Of a DNA stretch of 64,000 nucleotides, positions 42,590-50,122 are shown piece by piece. A model generated the notes under the pieces. That model was not told the origin of the DNA. It did no database searches and worked only from the letters and a program-made list of their open reading frames with translations. Every line of letters begins with the position of its first letter. The first letter of the stretch is position 1. The position numbers and the translations under genes are program-made. This stretch comes from Streptomyces xanthochromogenes (GTDB lineage Bacteria > Actinomycetota > Actinomycetes > Streptomycetales > Streptomycetaceae), in contig NZ_BMUZ01000004.1 in assembly GCF_014650455.1 (NCBI RefSeq), positions 434,001 to 498,000 on the forward strand, read 5' to 3'.

Positions 42590-43767
42590 CGGGCCAGGTC
42601 CTTCCAGGCGACGTCCTTGTCGTTGCGCGGCTCGGCGGGCAGGCCCAGTACGCGTTCGGCGACGATGTTGAGGAGCACTTCGCTCGTGCCGCCCTCGATC
42701 GAGTTGCCCTTCGAGCGCAGATAGCGGTAGCCGGCGTCACGGCCGGTGAAGTCGACGAGCTCGGGCCGGCGCATGGTCCAGTCCGAGTACAACAGGCCGT
42801 CCTGGCCGAGGAGTTCGACCTCCAGGCCGCTGATCTCCTGGTTGAGGCGGGCGAAGGCCAGCTTCATGCCGGAGCCCTCGGGGCCCGGCTGGCCCGCGAC
42901 GAGCTGCTGGCGAAGGCGTTCGCCGGTGAGCCGGGCGACCTCCGCCTCCACCCACAGGCTGAGCAGCCGCTGGTGCAGGTCGTGGGTGCGCAGCTCGGGC
43001 CGCTCCCGCCAGGCGCGGGCGACCGGGCCGATCATGCCGCCCTCGCGCGGGATGCGCATGCCGCCGATGGAGACCCGCTCGTTCATGAGGGTGGTCTGGG
43101 CGACCTTCCAGCCCTCGCCGACCTCGCCGAGCCGGTGGGCGTCGGGGATGCGCACCCCGGTGAGGAAGACCTCGTTGAACTCGGCCTCGCCGGTGATCTG
43201 CCGCAGCGGCCTGACCTCGACGCCGGGGTCGGTCATGTCGCAGATGAAGTAGCTGATGCCCCGGTGCTTGGGCAGGCCGGGGTCGGTGCGGGCGATGAGG
43301 ATGGCCCAGCGGGCCAGATGGGCGCTTGAGGTCCACACCTTCTGCCCGTCGACCACCCAGTCGTCGCCGTCGCGCACCGCGCGGGTGCCGAGCGCGGCGA
43401 GGTCGGAGCCCGCGCCGGGCTCGCTGAACAGCTGGCACCAGACCTCCTCGCCCACCCACAAGGGACGCAGGAAGCGCCGCTTCTGCTCTTCGGTGCCGTA
43501 CGCGAGGACGGTGGGCGCGGCCATGCCGAGGCCGATGCCGATCCGGCGGGGGTCGTTGTCGGGTGCCCCCGCGGCGGCGAGTTCGGCGTCGACGACGGCC
43601 TGGAGCGAGCGCGGCACATCGAGGCCGCCGAGGCCTACCGGGTAGTGCACCCAGGCGAGCCCTGCGTCGAAGCGGGCCTTGAGGAAGTCGAGCGGTTCCG
43701 TGGCGGCAGGGGGGTGCGCTTCGAGCAACTCGCGGGTAAGGGTGCGCAGTTCGGCTGCATCGGTCAT
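42586..43767 (-). CDS. Acyl-CoA dehydrogenase (canonical subunit)
   Basis: A 393-residue acyl-CoA dehydrogenase. The flavin/substrate region reads 'EEVWCQLFSEPGAGSDLAALGTRAVRDGDDWVVDGQKVWTSSAHLARWAIL', and 'GISYFICDMTDPGVEVRPLRQITGEAEFNEVFLTGVRIP' follows. The end, 'GNSIEGGTSEVLLNIVAERVLGLP', is typical of FadE-type enzymes that act on bulky or branched CoA esters. Both ends overlap neighbours by ATGA, forming a tight three-gene operon with a quinone oxidoreductase and the second dehydrogenase. Confidence 0.93.
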   Translation of the reverse strand: MTDAAELRTLTRELLEAHPPAATEPLDFLKARFDAGLAWVHYPVGLGGLDVPRSLQAVVDAELAAAGAPDNDPRRIGIGLGMAAPTVLAYGTEEQKRRFLRPLWVGEEVWCQLFSEPGAGSDLAALGTRAVRDGDDWVVDGQKVWTSSAHLARWAILIARTDPGLPKHRGISYFICDMTDPGVEVRPLRQITGEAEFNEVFLTGVRIPDAHRLGEVGEGWKVAQTTLMNERVSIGGMRIPREGGMIGPVARAWRERPELRTHDLHQRLLSLWVEAEVARLTGERLRQQLVAGQPGPEGSGMKLAFARLNQEISGLEVELLGQDGLLYSDWTMRRPELVDFTGRDAGYRYLRSKGNSIEGGTSEVLLNIVAERVLGLPAEPRNDKDVAWKDLAR

Positions 43768-44732
43768 CGGGCGGCTCCGTCCGGGAGGACGACCACTCGG
43801 CCGGTGGTCGTGCCGTCGGCGACGCGCTGCACCGCGGCCGCGGCGTCCTTCAGCGGGACCCGCTCGCTGATGAGCGGCTTGATCGCGCCCTCGGCCGCGA
43901 GCCGGGTGAGCTGCTGGTGGCAGCGTGCGATCGAGTCCGGGTCCTTTTGTGCGTACAGGCCCCAGTGCAGTCCGACGATCGAGTAGTTCTTCACCAGGGC
44001 GTGGTTGAGCGCGGGCGCCGGGACCGATCCGCCGGCGAAGCCGACGATCACGATCCGGCCCTCGAAGGCGACGCACTTGGCGGACTTGGCGTAGGCGTCA
44101 CCCCCGACCGGATCGTAGATGACATCGGCGCCTCGTCCCGCGGTGGCCTCCTTCACCGCGGCCACGATGTCGTCGGTGCGCCGGTCGATGACCAGGTCGC
44201 AGCCCAACTCGCGTGCCACGGCGGCCTTCTCGGCCCCGCCGACGACGCCGATGACACGGGCCCCGGCGGCCTTGCCGAGCTGCACGGCGGCGCTGCCCAC
44301 TCCCCCGGCGGCGGCGTGCACGAGCAGCGTCTCGCCCGCCTGGAGGTGGGCCCTGCGGTGCAGCCCGAACACGCCGGTCTGGTAGCCGATGTGCAGGGCC
44401 GCGGCCTCGGCGTCGTCGAGCGCCTCGGGCGCGGGCAGCAGGGCCGTCTCGTCGGCGACGACGTACTCGGCGAGTCCGCCGTGCGGCAGTGCGGGGTTGG
44501 CGATCACCCGGCGGCCGTCCTCCGTCTCCCCGCAGATCTCCACACCCGGAGTGAACGGCAGCGGCGGCCGGATCTGGTACTGGCCGCGGCAGAGCAGCGC
44601 GTCGGGGAAGTTGATGTTCGCGGCACGGACCCGCAGCAGCACCTGGCCGGGGCCGGGCTCGGGCCGGTCGACCTCGTCGAGCCGCATCACCTCGCCCGGC
44701 TCGCCGTTCTCGTGCACTCGCCATGCCTGCAT
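43764..44732 (-). CDS. NADPH:quinone oxidoreductase / zinc-independent MDR family
   Basis: A 322-residue medium-chain dehydrogenase/reductase of the Qor type: 'RAANINFPDALLCRGQYQIRPPLPFTPGVEICG', the nucleotide loop 'LLVHAAAGGVGSAAVQLGKAAGARVIGVVGG', and 'DVIYDPVGGDAY'. The structural-zinc Cys cluster is absent, as in Qor. It is the first gene of the dehydrogenase operon, with GGAGG before ATG 44732. It may recycle electrons or reduce an enoyl intermediate. Confidence 0.92.
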   Translation of the reverse strand: MQAWRVHENGEPGEVMRLDEVDRPEPGPGQVLLRVRAANINFPDALLCRGQYQIRPPLPFTPGVEICGETEDGRRVIANPALPHGGLAEYVVADETALLPAPEALDDAEAAALHIGYQTGVFGLHRRAHLQAGETLLVHAAAGGVGSAAVQLGKAAGARVIGVVGGAEKAAVARELGCDLVIDRRTDDIVAAVKEATAGRGADVIYDPVGGDAYAKSAKCVAFEGRIVIVGFAGGSVPAPALNHALVKNYSIVGLHWGLYAQKDPDSIARCHQQLTRLAAEGAIKPLISERVPLKDAAAAVQRVADGTTTGRVVVLPDGAAR

Positions 44733-44771
44733 TCGGGGCCTCCACACGCCGGACGCGATGCGGCCGCGCAC

Positions 44772-44803
44772 CGCTGAGTACGTTCCGCATCGCTGAGTAC
44801 GTT
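44772..44803. promoter_or_regulatory. 13-bp direct repeat in the divergent promoter
   Basis: CGCTGAGTACGTT occurs at 44772-44784 and again at 44791-44803, starts 19 bases apart (just under two helical turns). It lies 40-70 bases upstream of the quinone oxidoreductase gene. An exact 13-base repeat here suggests a regulator site. Confidence 0.5.
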
Positions 44804-44820
44804 GCACTGCTCCAGGGCAT

Positions 44821-44838
44821 ACTAAGCGGTCGCTTGCT
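44821..44838. promoter_or_regulatory. Imperfect palindrome, TetR-operator-like
   Basis: ACTAAGCG-GT-CGCTTGCT: the inner AAGCG/CGCTT arms are perfect and the outer bases are partly symmetrical. A-C-T-A-A-G-C-G-type palindromes are familiar for TetR regulators of acyl-CoA metabolism. No TetR gene lies in this immediate cluster, so the regulator would act in trans. Confidence 0.45.
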
Positions 44839-44989
44839 TCCGGGGAAAGAGCTCGCCGGATCGGGCCCGGCCCGCGGGCCCGGTGCCTCCGGGCCCCGGC
44901 CCGCCCCGGCGGCGGGAGCTCCTCGCCTCCGCACGCCCGACCACCGCGCGGCCCTGGTGGTTTGTGGCGGCACCCGGTACAGATACGCC

Positions 44990-45904
44990 ATGGATGCAGC
45001 CGCACCACCGCCGCGCCCCCCGCACCCCGGGCTGCCCGCGCCTCCCCCGCTCGGAACGTGCGCGCTGCCCCCGGGCACGTACGACGGCAGCGTCGTCCTG
45101 GTCACCGGGGGCGGGTCGGGGCTCGGCAAGGCGATGGCCGCCGAGTTCGCGCGGCTCGGCGCCGACCTCGTGATCGTGAGCCGCTCGGCGGACCGGCTCA
45201 AGGCCGCGCAGGAGGAGCTGGCCGGGCTGGGCGGGCGGGTCGTGACGGCGGTGTGCGACATCAGGGAGCCGGAGCGGATCGCCGAGGTCTTCGACGCGGC
45301 CGAGTCGGCGCTCGGCCCGCCGTCCGTCCTGGTGAACAACGCGGCCGCCAACTTTCCTTCTCCTGCTGAGGACTTGTCGCCGAATGCCTGGCGCGCGGTC
45401 CTCGACATCACGCTGACCGGAACCTGGTTCATGACGCGCGAGTTCGGCCGCCGCCACCTCGCGGCCGGAACCCCCGGCTCGGTGATCGACATCGGCGCCT
45501 CGTACGCCTGGACCGGCGGCCCGGGCCACGCCCACTCGGCGGCGGCGAAGGCGGGCGTACGCAATCTCGTCGAGACCCTGGCCGTGGAGTGGGGCCCGTA
45601 CGGCATTCAGGTCAACGGTCTGGTGCCCGGCCTGATGCCGCACCCGGATCTGCCCGAGTCGATCCTGCGCGGCCTCGACCGTGCCGCGGACGAGGGTGAA
45701 CTCGCCCTACGTCAGCCTGCGTTGAGAGTCGGACTGCCGCGCGAGCTCGGCTGGGCCGCCACCTTCCTCGCCTCTCCGTACGCCCGTTTCATCAGCGGTC
45801 ACACCCTGGTGGTGGACGGGGCGAACTGGCAGCGGCGCGCCCTGGTGACGCCGCCGGTGAACAGCGTGCGCGAGCAGCTCGGCCGCGGGCCGTTCGGGCA
45901 GTAG
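44990..45904 (+). CDS. SDR-family oxidoreductase (2,4-dienoyl-CoA reductase-like)
   Basis: A 304-residue classical SDR with a ~30-residue Pro-rich leader. 'GSVVLVTGGGSGLGKAMAAEFARLGADLVIVSRSADRL' is the cofactor site. The Asn-Asn-Ala-Ala motif ('VLVNNAAANFPSPAEDLS') and C-terminal 'ISGHTLVVDGANWQR' are typical of dienoyl-CoA or trans-2-enoyl-CoA reductase-like SDRs. The catalytic segment reads 'IDIGASYAWTGGPGHAHSAAAKAGVRNLVETLAVEW': the usual Tyr before x3-Lys is His, so the catalytic residue may be altered. Divergent from the dehydrogenase operon and likely in the same pathway. Confidence 0.85.
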   Translation: MDAAAPPPRPPHPGLPAPPPLGTCALPPGTYDGSVVLVTGGGSGLGKAMAAEFARLGADLVIVSRSADRLKAAQEELAGLGGRVVTAVCDIREPERIAEVFDAAESALGPPSVLVNNAAANFPSPAEDLSPNAWRAVLDITLTGTWFMTREFGRRHLAAGTPGSVIDIGASYAWTGGPGHAHSAAAKAGVRNLVETLAVEWGPYGIQVNGLVPGLMPHPDLPESILRGLDRAADEGELALRQPALRVGLPRELGWAATFLASPYARFISGHTLVVDGANWQRRALVTPPVNSVREQLGRGPFGQ

Positions 45905-45920
45905 CGCCGCGGCCGCCCGC

Positions 45921-46754
45921 TCACTTCCCGTCGAAGGCCGCGGGGCGCCGACCGGCCTTGGCGGAGTAGCCCTCCCGGGCGTCCTCGGAGGTGAGGGTGA
46001 GGGCCGCGGCGAGGGCGGTGCGGTCCAGCGCCTCGGCCAGGCCCGCGTCGGCGAAGGCGTCGATGTTCCGCTTGACGGACCGCACGGCCAGGGGCGCGTT
46101 GGCCGCGATCTCGCCCGCGAGCTCCATGGCGGCCGACTCCAACTCGGCCCTTCGCACCACCTGTTGGACGATTCCGATGCGTTCGGCAGTGGGGGCGTCG
46201 ATGCGGCGTCCGGTGAGCGCGAGGAGTTTGGCCCAGCCGGCGCCCGCGTCGCGCGCGATGCGCAGGTCGCCGCCCGCGTCGACGGCCACCCCGATGCCGG
46301 TCTCCGGAAGGGCGAACACGGCGTCGTCGGCGGCGATCCTGATGTCGGCCATCAGAGTCAGCTCGAAGCCGAAGCCGAGGCAGTAGCCCTGCACCGCGGC
46401 GACCACGGGCTGCGGAAGGCGCGCGAAGGCGGCGAAGCGTTCATGGACCCAGCGGATGCCCTCGTAGTAGTGATGGGTGCGTTCGGCCGGGGAGCGTCCG
46501 GTGATCGCGCCGCCCGGGGCGGTGACATCGATCCCCGCGCAGAAGGCGCGGCCCTCGGCCCGGAGCAGCACGACCCTGATCGACTCGTCGAAGCGGATCC
46601 GGTCGGCGAGCAGGCCCAGTTGGCGGCTGGCCTCCCAGCTCCACCCGTTCAGCTTGTCGGGCCGGCACAGGCTGAGGACGCCGATCCCCGTACGGACATC
46701 GAGCCTGATCCGCTCCTCGCCCTCGGCGACCCGCCGGTCCAGGGTGTCGATCAA
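45921..46754 (-). CDS. Enoyl-CoA hydratase/isomerase family protein
   Basis: A 277-residue crotonase-fold protein. The oxyanion-hole segments are 'EGRAFCAGIDVTAPGG' and 'VVAAVQGYCLGFGFELTLMADIRIAADDAVFALPETGIGV'. Usual catalytic Glu positions are only partly kept (Asp and Gly near 'AVDAGGDLRIAR'), so hydratase activity is likely but not certain. The reading starts with TTG 46754 preceded by GGGAGG. A palindrome (46775-46789) lies just upstream. Convergent with the SDR (16 bases). Confidence 0.88.
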   Translation of the reverse strand: MIDTLDRRVAEGEERIRLDVRTGIGVLSLCRPDKLNGWSWEASRQLGLLADRIRFDESIRVVLLRAEGRAFCAGIDVTAPGGAITGRSPAERTHHYYEGIRWVHERFAAFARLPQPVVAAVQGYCLGFGFELTLMADIRIAADDAVFALPETGIGVAVDAGGDLRIARDAGAGWAKLLALTGRRIDAPTAERIGIVQQVVRRAELESAAMELAGEIAANAPLAVRSVKRNIDAFADAGLAEALDRTALAAALTLTSEDAREGYSAKAGRRPAAFDGK

Positions 46755-46774
46755 CGCCTCTCCCCTTCCCTATG

Positions 46775-46789
46775 CTGACCAGCCGTCAG
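46775..46789. promoter_or_regulatory. CTGAC-N5-GTCAG palindrome upstream of the enoyl-CoA hydratase
   Basis: CTGAC (46775-46779), CAGCC, GTCAG (46785-46789), in the short gap before the TTG start. A further GTCA follows at 46790-46793. The size and symmetry suit a TetR-type operator of lipid catabolism, though no regulator is encoded nearby. Confidence 0.5.
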
Positions 46790-46917
46790 GTCACTCGAGA
46801 CTAGACGCTGCCCGATGGATCAACCAGGTCCGGGCCGACTTCCTTCAACACAGCGCCGACGGGGGCCGCTTGCGGTATTCGTGATCCCGGCCTCCGCGCG
46901 GAATGGAGCACCGCCTC

Positions 46918-47406
46918 GTGAACAGCGACCCCTCCCGGGTGCCCGATCTGTCGGACCGCCCCCACCGCCTCGTCATCGAGCGTGAGATGCGGGCGGATCC
47001 GCACGCCCTCTACCGCGCGTGGACGGACCGGTTCGACCTCTGGTTCGCGGCCCCCGGATCGGTGACGATGACGCCCCGCGTCAACATGCCGTTCTTCTTC
47101 GAGACTGAATACGCGCCGGAGCCCGGCACGCCCCCGACCCGGCACCCGCACTACGGCCGTTTCCTGCGCCTCGAAACCGACCGGCTGGTCGAACTCACCT
47201 GGGTCACCGGCCGCGGAGGCACGGCGGGGGCGGAGACGGTGGTCACCGTCGAGCTCGCGCCGCACGCCTCCGGGACGCGACTGAGGCTCACCCACGCCGG
47301 GTTCTACGACGACATCGCCCGTGCGGCCACCGAGGCGGCCTGGAGAGACCTGGTACTACCGCACCAGGACCAGATCCTCGCCGGACCGGCGGCGGACACC
47401 CACTGA
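46918..47406 (+). CDS. SRPBCC / AHSA1-like domain protein
   Basis: A 162-residue protein with the START-like SRPBCC fold, AHSA1 branch: 'LVIEREMRADPHALYRAWTDRFDLWFAAPGSV', 'PHYGRFLRLETDRLVELTWVTGRGG', 'ETVVTVELAPHASGTRLRLTHAGFYDDIAR'. Members bind hydrophobic ligands or act in stress or toxin responses; no catalytic site is visible. I prefer GTG 46918 (GGAG nine bases upstream) to ATG 46903. Divergent from the hydratase gene. Confidence 0.88.
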   Translation: MNSDPSRVPDLSDRPHRLVIEREMRADPHALYRAWTDRFDLWFAAPGSVTMTPRVNMPFFFETEYAPEPGTPPTRHPHYGRFLRLETDRLVELTWVTGRGGTAGAETVVTVELAPHASGTRLRLTHAGFYDDIARAATEAAWRDLVLPHQDQILAGPAADTH

Positions 47407-47606
47407 AGGACGTCGATGTGCCACACACCCCTGACGCGGTGCCGTGCGGTGGGACGGATGAGGCTCGGGCCCGGGTTTGGGCAAGCTCTTGCTCTTCGTT
47501 GGGCGCGTGTTCACCGGTTGACTCCACCGCCCCACACCGAACGGGACCAGACTGAGTGGCAGGTCCACGTCACTGGTCTCAACCGACAGCTCTGGAAGGG
47601 GCGTTC

Positions 47607-49034
47607 ATGGCCGAGTTGACACGACGCAGACTCCTCGGATCGGCGGCCGGGGCGATCGGAGGTGCGGCGGCGCTCAGCCTGCTGCCGCCCAGCGTCCAGA
47701 AGGCCGTCGCCGCCGGGCCGCCCCGGAGCGGCTCGCTGCGGGACGTCAAGCACGTCGTCATGCTGATGCAGGAGAACCGTTCGTTCGACCACTACTTCGG
47801 AACGCTGTCGGGCGTCCGGGGGTTCAGCGATCCGAACGCCCTCAAACTGCCCAACGGGCGTTCGGTGTTCTACCAGCCCGACTCGGTGAACCCGCGCGGT
47901 TATCTGCTGCCCTTCCACCTGGACACGCGCAGCACGAGTGCGCAGGCCATCCCGTCCACGAGCCATGCCTGGTCGGTGCAGCACCAGTCCTGGAACGGCG
48001 GCAAGATGGACCAGTGGCTGCCCGCCCACCGCAAGGCGGACGGCGCCAACGGGCCCTATGTGATGGGCTATTACACGCGCGAGGACATCCCGTTCCAGTT
48101 CGCGCTCGCGGAGACCTTCACCATCTGTGACAACTACTACAGCTCGGTCTTCGGCCCCACGTGGCCCAACCGGCTCTACTGGATGACGGGCAGCATCGAC
48201 CCGGGCGGCACCAAGGGCGGCCCGGTGCTCAACAACACCGCGCCCAAGCCGTACCGCTGGACGACGTACGCGGAGCGGCTCCAGGCCGCCGGGATCAGCT
48301 GGAAGGTCTACCAGCAGGACGACGACTACGGGTGCAACCTGCTCGAACAGTTCCAGAGCTTCCGCGACGCCAAGCCGGGCTCCGCGCTGTACGAGCGCGG
48401 GGTGCGCCCGCAGCCCGTGGGCACCTTCGAGGACGACGCCGCGGCCGACCGGCTCCCGGCGGTCTCCTGGATCATGCCGACGAGCTACCAGTCCGAGCAC
48501 CCGGACTACCTGCCGGCCGCCGGGGCCGACTTCGTGGCGCAGAAGATCGAGGCCATCGCGTCGAACCCGAAGGTGTGGGCGAAGACCGCGTTCATCCTCA
48601 ACTACGACGAGAACGACGGTCTGTTCGACCACGTGGCCCCGCCCACCCCGAAGGCGGGTACCGCGGACGAGTTCGTGGGCGGACTGCCCATCGGCGGCGG
48701 GTTCCGGGTCCCGGCGATCATCGTCTCGCCGTGGACCGTGGGCGGCTGGGTGGCGAGCGAGGCCTTCGACCACACGTCCGCACTGCGGTTCCTGGAGCAC
48801 TTCACGGGGGTCAAGGAGCCGAACATCAGCCAGTGGCGTCGCCGCACCTTCGGCGATCTGACCTCGGCGTTCCGGTTCAACAGCGGGCAGCCCAAGCCGC
48901 CTCGGCTGCCGGACGACACGGCGGAGCAACTGGCCGAGGCCAAGCGTGAGGTGGCGACGCTGCCGAAGCCGAAGCTGCCTGGTGCCGACCAGTCCTTCCC
49001 CAAGCAGGAACGCGGCCACCGGCCGCACGTGTAG
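47607..49034 (+). CDS. Tat-exported phospholipase C-type phosphoesterase
   Basis: A 475-residue member of the phosphoesterase family that contains phospholipases C and acid phosphatases (PF04185 type). The Tat signal is clear ('TRRRLLGSAAGAIGGAAALSLL', twin Arg), so it is folded before export. Active-site marks are 'HVVMLMQENRSFDHYFGTLSGVRGF', 'VFGPTWPNRLYWMTGS', 'NYDENDGLFDHVAPP' and 'FDHTSALRFLEHFTGVK'. It should release phosphate or a head group from phospholipids outside the cell. ATG 47607 has GGAAGGGG upstream. This is a probable phosphate- or host-lipid-scavenging enzyme; no adjacent partner. Confidence 0.92.
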   Translation: MAELTRRRLLGSAAGAIGGAAALSLLPPSVQKAVAAGPPRSGSLRDVKHVVMLMQENRSFDHYFGTLSGVRGFSDPNALKLPNGRSVFYQPDSVNPRGYLLPFHLDTRSTSAQAIPSTSHAWSVQHQSWNGGKMDQWLPAHRKADGANGPYVMGYYTREDIPFQFALAETFTICDNYYSSVFGPTWPNRLYWMTGSIDPGGTKGGPVLNNTAPKPYRWTTYAERLQAAGISWKVYQQDDDYGCNLLEQFQSFRDAKPGSALYERGVRPQPVGTFEDDAAADRLPAVSWIMPTSYQSEHPDYLPAAGADFVAQKIEAIASNPKVWAKTAFILNYDENDGLFDHVAPPTPKAGTADEFVGGLPIGGGFRVPAIIVSPWTVGGWVASEAFDHTSALRFLEHFTGVKEPNISQWRRRTFGDLTSAFRFNSGQPKPPRLPDDTAEQLAEAKREVATLPKPKLPGADQSFPKQERGHRPHV

Positions 49035-49044
49035 CCCCCGCTGC

Positions 49045-49140
49045 GGGCGGAGTCTCCAGTACCTCCTGGAGGCTCCGCCCCCAGACCCCCGTTCGCGCCT
49101 GAAGGGCGCTCGTCCTCAATCGCCGGACAGGCTGAAAATG
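49045..49140. repeat. Streptomyces-type dispersed intergenic repeat with terminator hairpin
   Basis: The first part is a strong hairpin: GGGCGGAG (49045-49052) pairs with CTCCGCCC (49073-49080), with an inner CTCCAG/CTGGAG helix. The rest ('CCCCAGACCCCCGTT', 'GAAGGGCGCTCGTCCTCAA', 'CGCCGGACAGGCTGAAAA') resembles a ~100-bp unit that I recall as common after genes in Streptomyces. It follows the phospholipase stop and could terminate transcription. I could not check for other copies because only this window is visible. Confidence 0.6.
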
Positions 49141-49230
49141 CCCGATGCCGGCCGACACCAGTGCCACCAAGGGGCGCGAGGAACTGGGCGAGGAGCGACC
49201 ACGGTCCGCGGTCGGGAGCAGGGCCCGCGC

Positions 49231-49848
49231 TCAGGACGTCGGGCTCGACGAGGGGGTCGGAGTTCCCGAACTCCGTTGCGGGAGAAGTGCCTTGCAGACC
49301 TGGAGCGCCGACGCGGACTTCGGATCCGTGGTGTTCAGACCGCGCAGCCCGCCGCCTCCCGCACCCGGCGACGGCGAGGGCAGCACGACCCCGTGGTCCT
49401 TGAGGCAGCTGGTGAACGCTTTCATCGCAGTGCTGTTGGCACCCCCACCGCCCCGCCCGTTGAACTGCGGCCGCTCGCTCGCGCAGGCCTGCGCCGCCTG
49501 ACGCTGGGCCGGGTCGGCGGAGGCCCCGCCTCCGAAGCCGCCGAACCCGCCACCGCCGGGTCGCCGGGTCGCGCCGCTGGGACGGCCCGCCCCCTTGGGC
49601 CGTCCGCTGCCGCTCGGGCGCGGCGCCATCGTGACGCCGTGCTGGGCCAGACACTGGCGGTAGGCGTCCATGCCCTTGGCCGCGGCGGACGCCGAGGCCG
49701 TGGGCTTCGCCTGGGCGCTGCTGTTCGCGGCCGAGGACGAGCAGGCCGCTAGCAGCAGGCCGCACGCCGTGACAGCGGCGGCGGACACTGCGGCGCGTGC
49801 CGCGATCGCGGCACGCGCGGTGGCGGGCCTGCCCTTGGTCCAGGTCAT
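49231..49848 (-). CDS. Secreted lipoprotein with a duplicated C-x3-H-G-V module
   Basis: A 205-residue exported lipoprotein; lipobox 'LLLAAC' puts the lipidated Cys at 36. The mature part holds two copies of one short module. One is 'YRQCLAQHGVTM' (Cys66, His70) with a later Cys122 ('AAQACASERPQF'). The second is 'FTSCLKDHGVVL' (Cys148, His152) with Cys185 ('ALQVCKALLP'). The linker is Gly/Arg/Ser-rich. The Cys and His spacing suggests a disulphide pair or a metal site. It is divergent from a MacAB-like exporter and its two-component system, with matching regulator-like repeats between. ATG 49848 follows GGAGA. I know no named function. Confidence 0.8.
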   Translation of the reverse strand: MTWTKGRPATARAAIAARAAVSAAAVTACGLLLAACSSSAANSSAQAKPTASASAAAKGMDAYRQCLAQHGVTMAPRPSGSGRPKGAGRPSGATRRPGGGGFGGFGGGASADPAQRQAAQACASERPQFNGRGGGGANSTAMKAFTSCLKDHGVVLPSPSPGAGGGGLRGLNTTDPKSASALQVCKALLPQRSSGTPTPSSSPTS

Positions 49849-49952
49849 GTCCGGTGTCTCCTCGGTACGTTGGGCGGACGACGGCCTCGCTGTGCACGCC
49901 GTCGGCGACCCATGACTGAACCGCACGCGGGTGGGCGCCGCCGGGGGAAGGG

Positions 49953-49969
49953 CTGGGAGTTCCCTGGGG
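49953..49969 (-). promoter_or_regulatory. Direct-repeat regulator site facing the lipoprotein gene
   Basis: On the minus strand two hexamers, CCCCAG and TCCCAG, start exactly 11 bases apart, with GGAAC between. Together with the site at 50060 this forms a perfect 16-base inverted repeat across the intergenic region. It lies about 105 bases before the lipoprotein ATG. Confidence 0.65.
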
Positions 49970-50059
49970 GTCGGGGTCCGCGAGGAGCGTCCGGGGCGCG
50001 GGTGGCGGTGCGATACGTACCGGTAAGTCCTTCATGAGAAGTTCGGTCCGCATGCGTGT

Positions 50060-50092
50060 TCCCAGGGAACTCCCAGAATGCTCCCAGGGGTT
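50060..50092 (+). promoter_or_regulatory. Triple 11-bp direct repeat facing the MacA-like gene
   Basis: TCCCAG starts at 50060, 50071 and 50082, a strict 11-base period (one helical turn). Such head-to-tail repeats are the usual target of OmpR/PhoB-type regulators. A possible -10 box (CAAAGT, 50094-50099) follows at once, which places the site over the -35 region, as in activator-dependent promoters. It lies 31-63 bases before ATG 50123. Confidence 0.7.
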
Positions 50093-50122
50093 CCAAAGTG
50101 CGGGCGGCCAGGATCCGCCGTC

